DNA from: Eopsaltria australis | Lineage: Eukaryota > Chordata > Aves > Passeriformes > Petroicidae | Direction: 5' to 3' | Length of the DNA stretch: 64,000 nucleotides | Assembly (NCBI GenBank): GCA_034509425.1 | Contig: JAVTVJ010000070.1 | Location: 2,790,001 to 2,854,000 of the forward strand | In this document: positions 11,401-23,200 of the stretch, piece by piece | Layout: each line of letters begins with the position of its first letter | How positions within the stretch are numbered: the first letter of the stretch is position 1 | Position numbers and translations under genes: made by a program | Notes under the pieces: model-generated | What the model was told of the DNA's origin: nothing | What the model saw: only the letters and a program-made list of their open reading frames with translations | Databases searched by the model: none

Positions 11401-14400
11401 TATCACCTACCATTTATTAATTAAAAAGATATAATTAACTGTATTTGTTTTTTTACCTGAGATTTACACGTAATCAATTTTCTAACTGGCTTTAATGTTA
11501 ACAAATATGCATATATATCCCTTCTTTTAGTACATTCATGGGGTATGTAGCCAGTACCAGGCAAGAAGTGGGCATTTTTCATTTACAGTGGCCTAATGAC
11601 CACTTCTGCCTCTGCTTTACGAGAGCTGAGGATTACTGACAATCTGAAACACCAGCAAGAGGTTAAGTTTTTGCTTCAGGTGTGGATATCTCAAACTGTG
11701 ATCACCCATTTACCTCTGCAGCCACGGCCAGAAAACTGGTGGAAAGTTGTATAGCTAAGCAGACAATTCTGTAGCACATCATTTTCTGTTTCAGAGCTGA
11801 CATAACCCAAGGGAAATTACTGAAGAGATAGGAAAAATGCTGTTGCATATCACACTTCTAGGGCTTTTGTTCTGATTGAAGAAAAAGTCAACAGGGAAAA
11901 AACATGGTCCCTGTGGGGGATGAGGCTAAAAGACGTTGCTACCCTTCATGTGAAGAAAAAATAACCATCAGGCTCAAGCCTTCTTGTGGTCAACTCCTCT
12001 GATCCACTGTTCCTAATAAATATAATTAGAAAGTTGGCAGCTGAGAAGTATCCATCTATTAACCTTTGAGGTCCTTATTGGTGGCTGTTACTATTATATG
12101 TTATGCTAATTAGTAAAGTAATATCCTGGGGAATACAATTAAATTTTGTGCTCTCCTTTCTTCTCTGTTTGTAACATATTTGCATAAAACATGTGCTTTT
12201 AAGGCAGACAACAGGCATTTTTCAGAATATTGTCCAGGTTTGCAAAAGTTTCTGAAAGAAGGGGGTCTTTTTGGCAGGTCTGGATCAGCTGATCAGATCA
12301 GAGGTACTAGAAGATCATTCTGGTTTGTATGTAGTCATTGCAAGCATGACATCTGAAGAGAACAACACTGTTCCTTCTGGAATCTGGGGGAGGAAATAGG
12401 ACTGGCATTAAATGGGTGTATTAGATCCAGGAGCAAAATGCAAATAACGTACAAATCTAAAAAAACAATGAAAAAAGTTCCATTAACACAGACAAAGTGG
12501 TTATCTGAAGTAATTATTTTTTGTGTAATTTATTCAATAAACATTTTCCTCTTACATAATTTAATAAAGTAATGGACACATATATTGATGTGATCCTGCA
12601 TCAATTACCTCAAAACCAGTGAAACTGATACACTTTTAGTTGATGGCATGTCAAGTGCATGAGGAGTGTCTCTGAAGGTAAGAGTGACTGCTGAGCTGTG
12701 ATTTATATGCTTCAGTATGAATGACATTCATTTTATGAGTGCAACCAAAGCAGTCACAACAGACAGATGGTGTCTGGCCTGTGGAAGTCAAGTGACTTCA
12801 GACAGGCTCTTAGAGCTTGATGTACAGAGGGCTGATACACAGAATGTCCTGAAAAATGAAACTCAAGCTTAAATTGTAAACCTTAAAATCAGCAAATAGT
12901 CGCAATTTCAAACATAACTTATGATGTTTTGCCTTTCTTGTTTTTTAGTGTTCTGGACCTGAAACACAAATAAAAATAGAACTAAATAAACAAACAAACA
13001 AACAAACAAACAAAAAAAACCACCAAAAGAAATTAAAATAATTTGATTCCAGAGAATTCTCTCCTTTTTTCATGGAACTAAAAGGTGACTGCCAGAGTTT
13101 TGACTAGTATTTCTTACTGAAATTAAATTATCATCATTACAGCAATAGTGACAGTCACAAGGCAAAAGTTTCTTGTTAAATCTGCCATTTCCCCTTCTTT
13201 TTCAAGCAAGAGATTTTCTTAAGTTCCACAGAGGAGAGGAAATCATACAATTTGCTCCTTTGTATTATCTCTTTTCCTGTTTCTCTACAAAAGTATTCAA
13301 CCACACCTGAATCATCCGACAGAAAGAATATACAAATGTAACAGGAGAGTCAGTCTGTGCACCCCAATCACTATGATCAAGCCTATCAACTACACTATAG
13401 AAGAGTTTACATTTGCTGAATTGTTATGCCCTGTTTTAGAGATATCTTTTCATCACTGAACAAAACATCAAAAGATTTTAGGCTTTGACATCCATATCCA
13501 GGGTAAGTTTCAAAGTCTTTTATCAACGACTGAAAATGGATTAGCACCAGAAAGTATTTAACAGTCTCTACCTGACTAGAGAAGAAACTGAGGGACCTCT
13601 GGCTTAGCAAGAATTTATAAAATGTGATTATTAATTTCAAGATATCACACTCTTTAAATGGAATTCTTCAGCATTTTTTGGGGGAAGACTGACTTTAAGA
13701 TTATGATTTGATGAAGAGCTGATGAAGAATCTGACTGAAGATAATGTCAAAATCCAGAAACAAAATAATTGAATTAACAGTTATGAAGTACAGACTGGCA
13801 GAGCAAATTTAACAAGTTAGGATGTGTTTATAAAAGTTTCAGGACAGAAAGGAAATACAGCTTTTTAATTTTATTTCCAAACATTACTCTTATTTCAACT
13901 AACAATGCACTAGAGCAGTGGATAAAATTAGTCTTTAAATTCATCTCTTTCCTTATAGAAACAGAGAGCTAAATGTTTACTGGTTTGCGGTTCAGCAGTG
14001 ATGGCCCCAAACTTGGCCTGTTTTTCGCCACTGAAATGTATGGAAGTGTTTTCAAGAAACCCACACAATCTGGAAGCAAAAGTGACAAAATAATATCACT
14101 GAAATTGCCCGTATTTAAAAAATTACAATAAATAAAAAACAAGCATGAAAAGACTGTTTTCCCGAAGAAGCCAGACCTGGATGGTACTATTTTAATTGCT
14201 GAAATTTCCTTGCTGTAATCATAAGTCCCAGATGATGCCTTTAGTTCAAAAATACAGCTCAGTATGGCTGGAAACCTGGGAAAACATGCTGCAGCTGAAG
14301 TTCACAGAATGAACTAATATGTGTTTAAAAACTGCAGTTGCTAGAAAGTGGAAAGATATGAAATTCCTGAAACATTATTTGAAACCAAGGCAACTGCTTG

Positions 14401-16479
14401 TAGAAAACAGATTCAAAACTCTTGCATCTTTTGAACAGGTAAAATATGAAAATCTGCCTATAAGGCACAGAATTTCCTTTTTTATAAAGTTGCACAAGCA
14501 TGAAAAAGCTACCAATTTCAACTTTCAAAGAATTAATTTAAAATACATTTTTTATTATTCTTTTACTTATTTAAATGATATTTCATAATGTCATAACTGA
14601 ACATTATGGATTCTATCAGAAAGATAGAAAAGTCACGTTCAAAATCAGAAATATAATAAGACTACAGTTTTCTATGCTTCACTGTAATCTAATCATTAAT
14701 CCTTGTGTTAATACAGACCAAATAATTGAAATAGTTGTGATTTAAAAAAATTATTTAGTTAACTTATAATTTTTGTCCATTGCAATTCATAATGTACAGA
14801 AGTACAATTTTTCTTTTTCCACATAATTTGTGTATTAAAATTCAGCTACTGAAATCACATTTACAGAAATATTTATTGACAAATAGCCTAAAATATAAAT
14901 TCAAGGAGAAATCTGAAATACCGAATTTCATGTTTGTTCAGTAAATCAGAACCTATAATATAATATTTCTACAATTGAGCTCCATTATCAATTGCCTGAA
15001 ATAACTTTAGTCACATTTTTTCAAAACCTAAGAAGTAAGGAAATCTAGTAAATATGTAGATTTGAGTCAGCACGTCAAATTACTATTTTCTGTTGCTAAA
15101 AACAACAACAAAAAACCCTAGTCCACTAGAAATATGAGACCATCAGAACCAACAAAACTTTATAGTATTGCACTTAATAGTATATTTCATTATTCACTCG
15201 ACACAGCAAGCACATGACTAAAAGATATAGTTACTAGTCTTGAGTCTCAGTATCTTGTTTTATGCAGGTCACTGCACAGTTTCAAATTTGTGTGGTGTGT
15301 TTTAATGGTTTTAGACCTTCAGAAGGGGCACCTTTGCAGTTCATAGTTTGCAAAATGCTTGCCCATACCAGTTTCCCACCAGCAGCGCGAGAAACTAAGG
15401 CCCAATTCTCAGCTCATGTAAGGTCCAGTGGAACAACTGATCTATCCCAGCTGTAGATTTCAATCTGTTGACATGCTGAGTTATTGTTGACCCCGATGCA
15501 AGTTTCTGTGTGTATATTATGAGCATTACAGTATATGACCCTGTGCAGCTCCTGAGTCAGAGCCGTTCAGTTAACCGAAAAAGCCCAAATGTTTACTCGT
15601 AGCAGTGCTGCTGAGCCATTAACTGTGATTATTATTATTAAACTGCACAAAAAAGTTCTGTGTGTTAGTGTACTTATTCTTTAACAGAAAAAAATGTTAA
15701 GACCCTGACTTTAAGATCAACATTGCCATTGACGATTAATGGCAAGTGACAGTCAAAACTGAAAGAACAAAGCATCATTTTCAAATATCTGAAAGAGCAG
15801 GAAGAACTGGCAAATCTTAAATTCTCTCCTGCTGTCAGATATCATACTTCTATCTGGACTGCATTTTGTGCAAATTGTAAAATTAACTAAAATACTAAAT
15901 CATACAGACTTAAAACATACCTCAATAAAACTGATTCGTATCTGGGTGCTGACACTTTTGAACATATTAAGACAATATATTTATCTTATCAACATTAAAG
16001 TTTGCAAGCGTCCCATGGGCCAAAGAAAACAAAAAAACCTAATAAATATGCTGAAAAACCCCATACCTCAGTATGAAATCCTGACCCCTTCTCCAACTAA
16101 GTACACAGCGTCCAAATACACTGAGAATGCCAAGCTACAGGGGCCCCTCTGCGGGGAAACCTGTGTTTCAGTCAGCAGCATCCGTCAGCTGAAGCAGGAG
16201 TGCAGGGACAGATGCTGGGGAAGGATGACACGTAAAGCAGTGGCCGATTTTAGAGCCGCTGTGTTTCTGTGTACAATTAAGTCAATTGCCATACGTGTAC
16301 TAAAGCAGGATTTTGTCCCAGATTTACGTGCAGAACACAACTGTCACTCTCGGCTCATTTCAGTGTAAGATTATGGTGCTAATCAGGCTCCTGGTCCTGC
16401 AGTCCTGCCCCATCTCCCAGCAGGTTCACACATTCAAGGGGGCCACAAGCGTGCTGTACAACTCCCTCGGCTTCTGCGG
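8496..16479. other. Intergenic DNA between the LTR element and the CENPW promoter
   Basis: AT-rich, CpG-poor sequence with homopolymer runs and an AAAC microsatellite near 13.0 kb. Open frames such as 15868-16368 (166 codons) carry no domain I know and have AT-driven composition, so I do not call them. The stretch 12.00-12.15 kb has clustered TAATTAG motifs and could be a regulatory element (see findings). Confidence 0.55.
12991..13014 (+). repeat. (CAAA)n microsatellite
   Basis: Six perfect CAAA units followed by an A-rich tail. It follows an A-rich TAAAAATAGA segment with no recognisable retroposon body upstream. Confidence 0.9.
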
Positions 16480-16992
16480 CAAGGAAACAGCAGCACACCC
16501 GGGCGACGATCGCCAACTTAAAATGCGCGGCCCGAGGCTCGCTGAGGCAGCGCGGTGCCGGTGCCTGCCCGGTGCCCCGCTCCCTGCGCTCCGGGAATTC
16601 TCGCACGGGGCAGCGGCCGCGCTCCAGGGCTCGGGAGCGGCAGGCGGGGAACTGCCCGCTCCGCTTCCCGTCCGTGTCACTGAAGAGGCCTGGGCGGAGG
16701 TCTGGGTGGCTCGCTACAGCCAGGCCTAAAGCCGGCTCTCGGTTCGCTCGCAAGGGCAGCGCACCGACACGGGCGGCTTCGCCAAGGGAACGGCCGCGGC
16801 GGCGTCCACCGGGACCCGCCCGTCCCTCGAGCACCTGCTCGGGGAGCGCCTTTGGCCGCTCGTGCGCCGCCTCGCCGACGGGGCCGGGCTCGGCGGGGCC
16901 GGGCTCGGCGGGGCGCCCTCCCCGCAGGCTCCGGGCGGCTGTGGGTGCGCGCCTGCAGCTGCCGGCCCCGCGCGGATCCCCGAGCAGCGCCG

Positions 16993-17052
16993 GGGGCGGG
17001 GGCGGGAGCGGCGCGAGGGGCGGGGCGGCGCGGGGCGGTGCGCGGGGGCGGT
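16993..17052 (+). promoter_or_regulatory. CENPW: GC-box cluster (Sp1/KLF-type)
   Basis: GGGGCGGGG occurs at 16993-17001 and GGGGCGGGGC at 17017-17026, with further GGGGCGG cores near 17032 and 17045. They lie 150-210 bp upstream of the start codon. No TATA box is visible, so a TATA-less housekeeping-type promoter is expected. Confidence 0.65.
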
Positions 17053-17063
17053 GCCGCGCGCGG

Positions 17064-17082
17064 CCGTTGGGAAATTGCGTCA
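17064..17082 (+). promoter_or_regulatory. CENPW: MYB-like and CRE/C-EBP-like motifs
   Basis: CCGTTG at 17064-17069 is the reverse complement of the MYB core CAACGG. TTGCGTCA at 17075-17082 resembles an ATF/C-EBP composite half-site. These are consensus matches in a short region and are supportive only in combination with the adjacent CDE/CHR-like element. Confidence 0.4.
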
Positions 17083-17106
17083 CGGCGGGCGCGCGCGGCT
17101 GCGCGA

Positions 17107-17122
17107 GGGCGGCGGATTCGAA
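17107..17122 (+). promoter_or_regulatory. CENPW: CDE/CHR-like cell-cycle element
   Basis: GGGCGG (17107-17112) is followed after exactly four bases (CGGA) by TTCGAA (17117-17122). In vertebrate genes expressed in G2/M, a CDE site typically sits four nucleotides upstream of a CHR (TTTGAA or TTCGAA) bound by DREAM/MuvB complexes. The element lies 78 bases upstream of the ATG, a usual position for a CHR near the transcription start. CENPW is a proliferation-linked kinetochore gene, which makes the match plausible; binding itself is inferred. Confidence 0.5.
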
Positions 17123-17200
17123 CGGCGGAGCGAGCGAGGGCGGCGCGCGCGCGGCGGCGGCGGCGGGAGGAGAAGGAAGGAGAGGAAGGAAGGCAGGAGG

Positions 17201-17290
17201 ATGAGGAGCACGGCGCCCCGCAACACTTTGCGGAAGATAATAAAGATGCACAAGCCGCAGTTACGCTTGGCGGCGAACACCGACCTGCTG
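17201..17290 (+). CDS. CENPW: CENPW coding exon 1
   Basis: Encodes residues 1-30: a basic, Arg/Lys-rich N-terminus leading into the first histone-fold helix and ending TDLL. The donor CTG|GTGAGG follows at 17291. The 5' untranslated part immediately upstream is a purine-rich AGGAAGG tract and probably begins around 17130-17170, though no start-site motif fixes it. Confidence 0.93.
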
Positions 17291-20200
17291 GTGAGGAAGG
17301 AGAGGGGCGGGAGAGCGGCGCGGCCGCGGCTGCCCCGGGAGCGCTCCCACTCTCGGCCATGGCGGCAGCTGCAGCCGCGCTGGGGGCCCGCGGGCCGCCG
17401 GCCCCAAACAGGGCCGCTCACTCCCTAAATGTGCAGGACTGTGCGCACTGGAGCGCTTTGGGTATGACGGGATGTCAAATTACTGCTAATGGTGCTTCTC
17501 CAGGGACACACAGGCAAAGCCTGGGGGGACGCAGACGATTGGTGTGTCTTGACAAAATAGGTATAAACAGAGATTGCCGCTCTCCGCTTTGATGGTGGCT
17601 GCTGTTTTGTAGGTTTTTGACAGTGATCTTGGGGTTTCAGGGACCGGCTGATGCGTAGCTCTTGTGTCACTCCATGTACGCACTGATGTTCAAAGAGTTT
17701 GGTGTAGACACACCGAGGAATAGCGACTTGGATTATGTTTGTTGTTTGTGTGAATCAGTTCCGGTGTACAAGTAGCTGTGCTGTGATCTATGAGTTGCTA
17801 AGCTGTTACCGCATCTTGAATGCTCATATGTTTTTAGAAGGCCGTTAAAGTAGTGTCTACCCTAAACTGTGGGATGACAAGGATTGTTAGTAATCTAGTA
17901 AGGTGTTGGGGTCCTGATCATGGTTTAAAAACGCCTGCCAAAAAGGTGGGGATAAGAGCCAAGTTTGCAAAAACCGAGGCCTACAGAGCTGAATTGCTTC
18001 TGACCTCTAAGGGATTTGCGGCACAGGTAGGGTTTGTCTCACCAAGAAATTATTTGACTGCAGCAAGGAAACCTGACCTCAGGAGAGCTTGTGGTAGTTG
18101 CTGTATTGAAAAGAAAGTGCATAAAAAGGATACTCTTTGAAATAACTTAGTAGACTTAGCTTGCTGGACTCTGATGTCCTCTTGTTTACAAATGGATGTG
18201 GCTCTCAGAGTATTAAAGTAGTAACAGATGCTGTATACTAGTATGGTCCCTGACTTGAATTTTAACTCCATGTTTCTTATGTATATAAAAGTTGTGTCTT
18301 GCAGCATCTTGAAGGTTAGTGTCTGGATATATGAAGCTAAATGTGAACGTATAAAATTAAAATAAGTAATATGAGATTCAAATGAATGAACATGGTAATT
18401 ACATGGGAGTATTTAGATTTGGATGTATTTTTCTAATGGAGTGGAACCAACAAAATATGGTATCTTCCTAATGTTTTTGCTGCCTTTGGAATTTTTTATG
18501 GACTAAGGACCTGGCCCCTTGCTACTCATGCTCAGACCTACTCAAAGCTTACTCAGTGGAATGTAGTAGTCAACTAATCAAATGCACACAATCACACTTT
18601 TTTTTAAATCCTTAGTAACAGTTGGTCTGTGTTTCCAGGGAAATGAAAATTTGACTTCAAAGTAGTGTGGCTGTCTGAAAAGGGGTAAGTGGGACATCCC
18701 TCCAAATCTTGGCCTTTGGTTCCCATCTCTTCCTGGTTCTGGCACTAAAGTTCTCTCAGCTTCAAAGACAGTGAATTGAATTGACTGAAACTTACAAACA
18801 ACAACAATCAGATCTAGCTTAAAATATGGCTATGCAGGTGTTCATTGCAACACAAACAATGAGATCAGAATAAATTTTAATAATTTGATAGGAGCTTAGA
18901 TTATCTCTTCTGATGGTGTCAAATTACACAGCCTTTTATGTTACAAGGCTTGGCTTTTTTATTTTACCTTTAAACAAGAATGTCCAGGTGTGATTGTTGT
19001 CCGTGATGTTCTTCAACTAGGCACGTGTCTAACAGCTCTTCAGCTCTTTATTTCTATGGCTAAATAATCAACACAGCTGAAATTATGCCTCTTTTAGGGA
19101 AAAAAAAAAGGATTGGGGAGTTTGTTGTGTAGTAAGACAAGTTACAAATTTTAAAAGTATGTTTTCTAGTGCCTTTGTTACTCTCTGCAAACACTCTAAG
19201 AGTGATTAGATTGCATACGTCCGAAATTTATATAGTAGCTGTCTTAACAAGATGGGGCCATATACATTTTAAGCAGAGACCTTATGTCTTCTCAAGGGAA
19301 GGATGAGAAAAGTGCTAGTTCAATTTCTGGGCTATCTTCCAGAATAATCCATGCTTTATGTCAGAATCTACTGCAGTATGTGCCCATTCCAGTAAAGTGG
19401 TCTGCCGGCCTTAGGAGAAAATCAGATTGCTTTCTTTTTTCCCCAACATTCAGTGATTATTTTTACTCGATAAACCTATGTCTTCTTACATGATCGTAAC
19501 TAACTAGTTTGAAAGGCATAAGAATTCAGATAATTTTGTTAAATACTTGAATGAGGTGTCCTCTTCTGATCGAAATCACTCTTCCTCACTCTTCTTGAAA
19601 TCTGAAGCTTTGTCAGAACCTGTTTTCTAAGTGTTAACATCTATCTCTTTGCATAGTGTAGCTATCAAATTTCATCAGCCTTTCTCAGGAAGCTGTTTTT
19701 GGTTTTGTTTTTTTTTTTTTTCTTTTGAAGGAGTATGATAGTATCTTCGGGTGAAGAGATGCAAATACTGTTTCAGGTTTTCTCAAGGCTCTTTTTGAAA
19801 ATAAGAGGTAAAGATTTTAGTACTGAAGTTCACATATTCCCCCAATGGTCATAGAAGAAAATATGCAAGCTTTGTTCTAGCTTGCAATTATAGAAGAAAA
19901 GCAGGATCTCAGCTGCTTCTTTTATGGTAGGAAGGGCATGTGTGTTTCCATTGCAGGAAAAGATTAAAGTATTGCACTGAAGGGCCTCTTTTTAATTTGT
20001 AATCACCATAGAATGATTAATAAGTGTATATGGAAGGCAAAATATCAGGCTAAGAATTGTTTTGAAGTTACCTCAGTAAAACAAAATTACAGTGATTGTC
20101 CCTTCTGTTCCTCTGTTCTATTGAACAGGTGTGTGGAAGTTGCTGTGTAAACAGTGCTGTGAATTTTTTTACATGTGTCCTTAAAATTTTGCAGCCTTTC

Positions 20201-23200
20201 TTTTCTGGAAAGTAAATGTTTTGTAAGGTGATTGTCATGAGTAATTAGTTCAAAACTGTTTTTAAATTTTATGCAGAAGGACAGTAATTTCATATGTAGT
20301 AAAGCAATGTCTTTAAACAAATATGGTATTGCTTAGTTACTTGTCAGTGACTGTTCTATTAATGGTATTCATTCTGCCTTTCACTAGCCTTTCTCAATTG
20401 CCTTGAATAACCTGGAATATATATTAACCTGTGTGCTGTGTTGTGGAATGTTCCTATTTCAGTTATGGGAATGTTTGAGTCTGCTGGGGTACAGGGGAAG
20501 CTTCTCCGCATGCAGCAATTCACTTTGAAAATAGGAAAATAAAGGTACAGTGATTCTGAGAGAAGATACAATTTTAAAAGGCAATTTTAAAATTAACACT
20601 TTGGCCTTTAGCTCTCTCAGAAGAAGGACATGCAGGTATGGAAGCTTTTATTCCACCTCCCACTTCCCCTCCAGGTTGTTTCCAGAAATCTAATCTCCAT
20701 GTTGATAACTTTAATAATGAGAGTTCTAATGTTGGACATTATTTTAGTGCCACTGCTTGATTCTATTGGAGATAATTTCTGTGTGAGTAAAGACTGTTCC
20801 TAAAGCAGCTTTTACATTTTGTGAAATAAATATGCAAGAACATCTGCTTTTTGTGTAGTAGATGCTTCCAAATGATGTCAAATATTATGTAAATTTATCT
20901 GTTGCACTCTGGCTTCATTTAGTTCAGGATATTAAAAAAAACCACCTAAACTGCTTGTCATATGAACAGAGTTCTTAGGACAGGAGCATGTCTTGTAACA
21001 GATTCTTTGTGCTGCAAACTCACTGCCAAAGTATTTCCTGTAAACTCTTCATTTGTAACTTTCCACATTACATTTTTCCAAGCTTTACAGATAAGATATG
21101 GCAGAGTAAATACCTCACCTTATTCATACAAATATAATTTTCATATATTTCAGGAATATTTTTCTGAGCTCTTGATTGAAAATGTGTATTTGCACACTTT
21201 ATGTAGCAGACGTAAAGGTGTTTGAAAGTTTACTTTACAAAAGGTGCAATTATCAATTTTTCAGGTTGGATTATTAAGATAGTTCACATAATGTCTGTAT
21301 AATGCTGGAGGTTTGTATTATAGGTCCCTGATTAATTACTACACAAATGTGCTATTGGCTGGCAGTTTTAGTCCAAGCTGGAGCAATTCCTTCCTTGCCT
21401 TCTGCAATTTTTTCCTGCTTCTGTATTACAGAACAGCATTCCGTACAGAACAGAATACTGCCCGACCAGTTCTAATGTAAAAAAGCTAAGTGATGGGCTG
21501 GGAAAAAAGGGATGGAACCTCCTGACACTGGATAATTCCAAGTTCTGGAGAAATTAATGTCAATGTCCCTTTACACTGGAAAGGGGCAGAAGTCCTTGAA
21601 CTTGTCTGTGGTCCATTTGGCGATACGGCAGGGATGAATTTGCTGTTTGTAACAGTCTGGCTGTTGTAGTCACTGAAAATTGACTATATTTACTAGTAAG
21701 CTAAATGACTCCTTGTTCTCTGATATTTGTGTTTACATTTTATTATTAAAAATAATAATGCTAATAAAAATCAGATTGATTCTTCTTAGATCAGTTGTGG
21801 TTTGCGTGATCATTTCTAAAGCACTTTTACGATATAAGTATACTAAATTTAAACTGTTTACAAAAGTCTTGCAGGAAGAGTACGTCTTGAAAATTTACTG
21901 AGGCTTGAACTGAGTGATATTTTTTTTTCTGAGAACACCTTTCAGGAATTTGGAAGCAGTCTAATATGTGAATTTTCTCTTGCAAACAATGAACATTTAA
22001 AAAACCAAACTGTGTTTAAACAGTTTGAATAATTTTTTTTTCTTCTCTGTTTTAAAGGTTCATTTGAGCTTCTTACTGTTTCTCCACCGGCTAGCAGAAG
22101 AAGCCAGGACAAATGCTTTTGAGAACAAAAGTAAAGTAATTAGACCTGAGCACGCCATATCTGCAGCAAAGGTATTAACACACTTTTAATATATTTTATT
22201 TTTTTATAACGTAAAATGTATTATGACAGCATATACAAAAGATTTCTGTGTTAAAGTTAATATTCAATTTATAATCCAAAACCTATAGACACTTAATATT
22301 TGTCCATCATTGGCATAATTTACTATTACAAAGACAACAAATTAACTCTTGTTGCCCTATTGAATATAACCCAATTTTTCTTGATTATTCCCTGTTTAAA
22401 GTCATAATTTCAATATATGGGTAAGTCTACAAAATGATCTGCTAGCAAGCCTTCACGGCCTGAAAGGCAGTCCAAAGTTGGAGGTTCCTGATTTCAGCTG
22501 ATACTACATCAAGGAAGCGTGCTGTCTTAACTTCAGTGATATAAGTGAAGCTTTATGGAACAAGTGAGCAATAGTTCTGAGAGGTTTTAATACCTTTCTT
22601 ACACCTTCAGTTCTTACCTGCTTAGTCTGAAATAAGTTCATAGGGGATTCTGGCAGCATTGTGGGGATACTTCTTGAACAGACAGATACTTTGTGTGATG
22701 TATTTGGCAAGGAAAGAAGGAAGGGAGAATTAGACTGTGGACTGTTACATGGGTAGTTCAGCATAACAAAAATTGCTGTATGAATATCTGTGAAGAAGGA
22801 ATTTGCTGTGTTGTAGAGCATGGTGAGTTTAGTGTACATACAAAAGGAGGAAAAGAGGAAGGTGTGTCATGCAGCTTTGTCTCTCTAGAAAGAATTAGTG
22901 TCAAGATATGACTGAAACCATTTAGTATTCTGTAGCTCATTTCACTCCCTAGGATATGTCTGCTTTACCTTGTCATGAAGGAATTCAGTCTCATTATTTT
23001 ATCTCTTTAACCGCCTTCTCCTGCTGAGCAAACTGGGAGGAAAACTTAATGTTACCTGATATTTTGGTCCTGTGGCTTCTGTTTATCTTCACTATTTCTT
23101 TTTCCTTCTGCTGAAAGGTTTAGTTTGATACTTTCTATTACTATAGTAACAGAAACATATACAGGATATGTAGGGGTAGCCAAGTGAATGTTGCAGTTGG

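Larger units (their letters stand above)
16480..17420. promoter_or_regulatory. CpG island covering the CENPW promoter, exon 1 and start of intron 1
   Basis: CpG density and GC content rise sharply between about 16.48 and 17.42 kb, with dense CG dinucleotides, GCGCGC runs and several GC boxes. Both flanks are AT-rich and CpG-depleted. The CENPW start codon sits inside its right half. Long open frames on both strands here (up to 290 codons on the minus strand) are low-complexity Arg/Ala/Gly/Pro-rich readings expected of such composition, not genes. A CpG island of this kind could drive divergent transcription, but I see no minus-strand gene to receive it. Confidence 0.9.

Noticed and set aside
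15868..16368. 166-codon plus-strand open frame
   Set aside because: Composition is driven by AT-rich DNA, there is no recognisable domain, and it has no splice or promoter context before the CpG island.
16379..17251. 290-codon minus-strand open frame in the CpG island, plus several plus-strand frames of 188-246 codons
   Set aside because: Stop-free frames are expected in GC-rich DNA. The products are Arg/Ala/Pro/Gly low-complexity without domains, and they overlap the CENPW promoter and exon 1.
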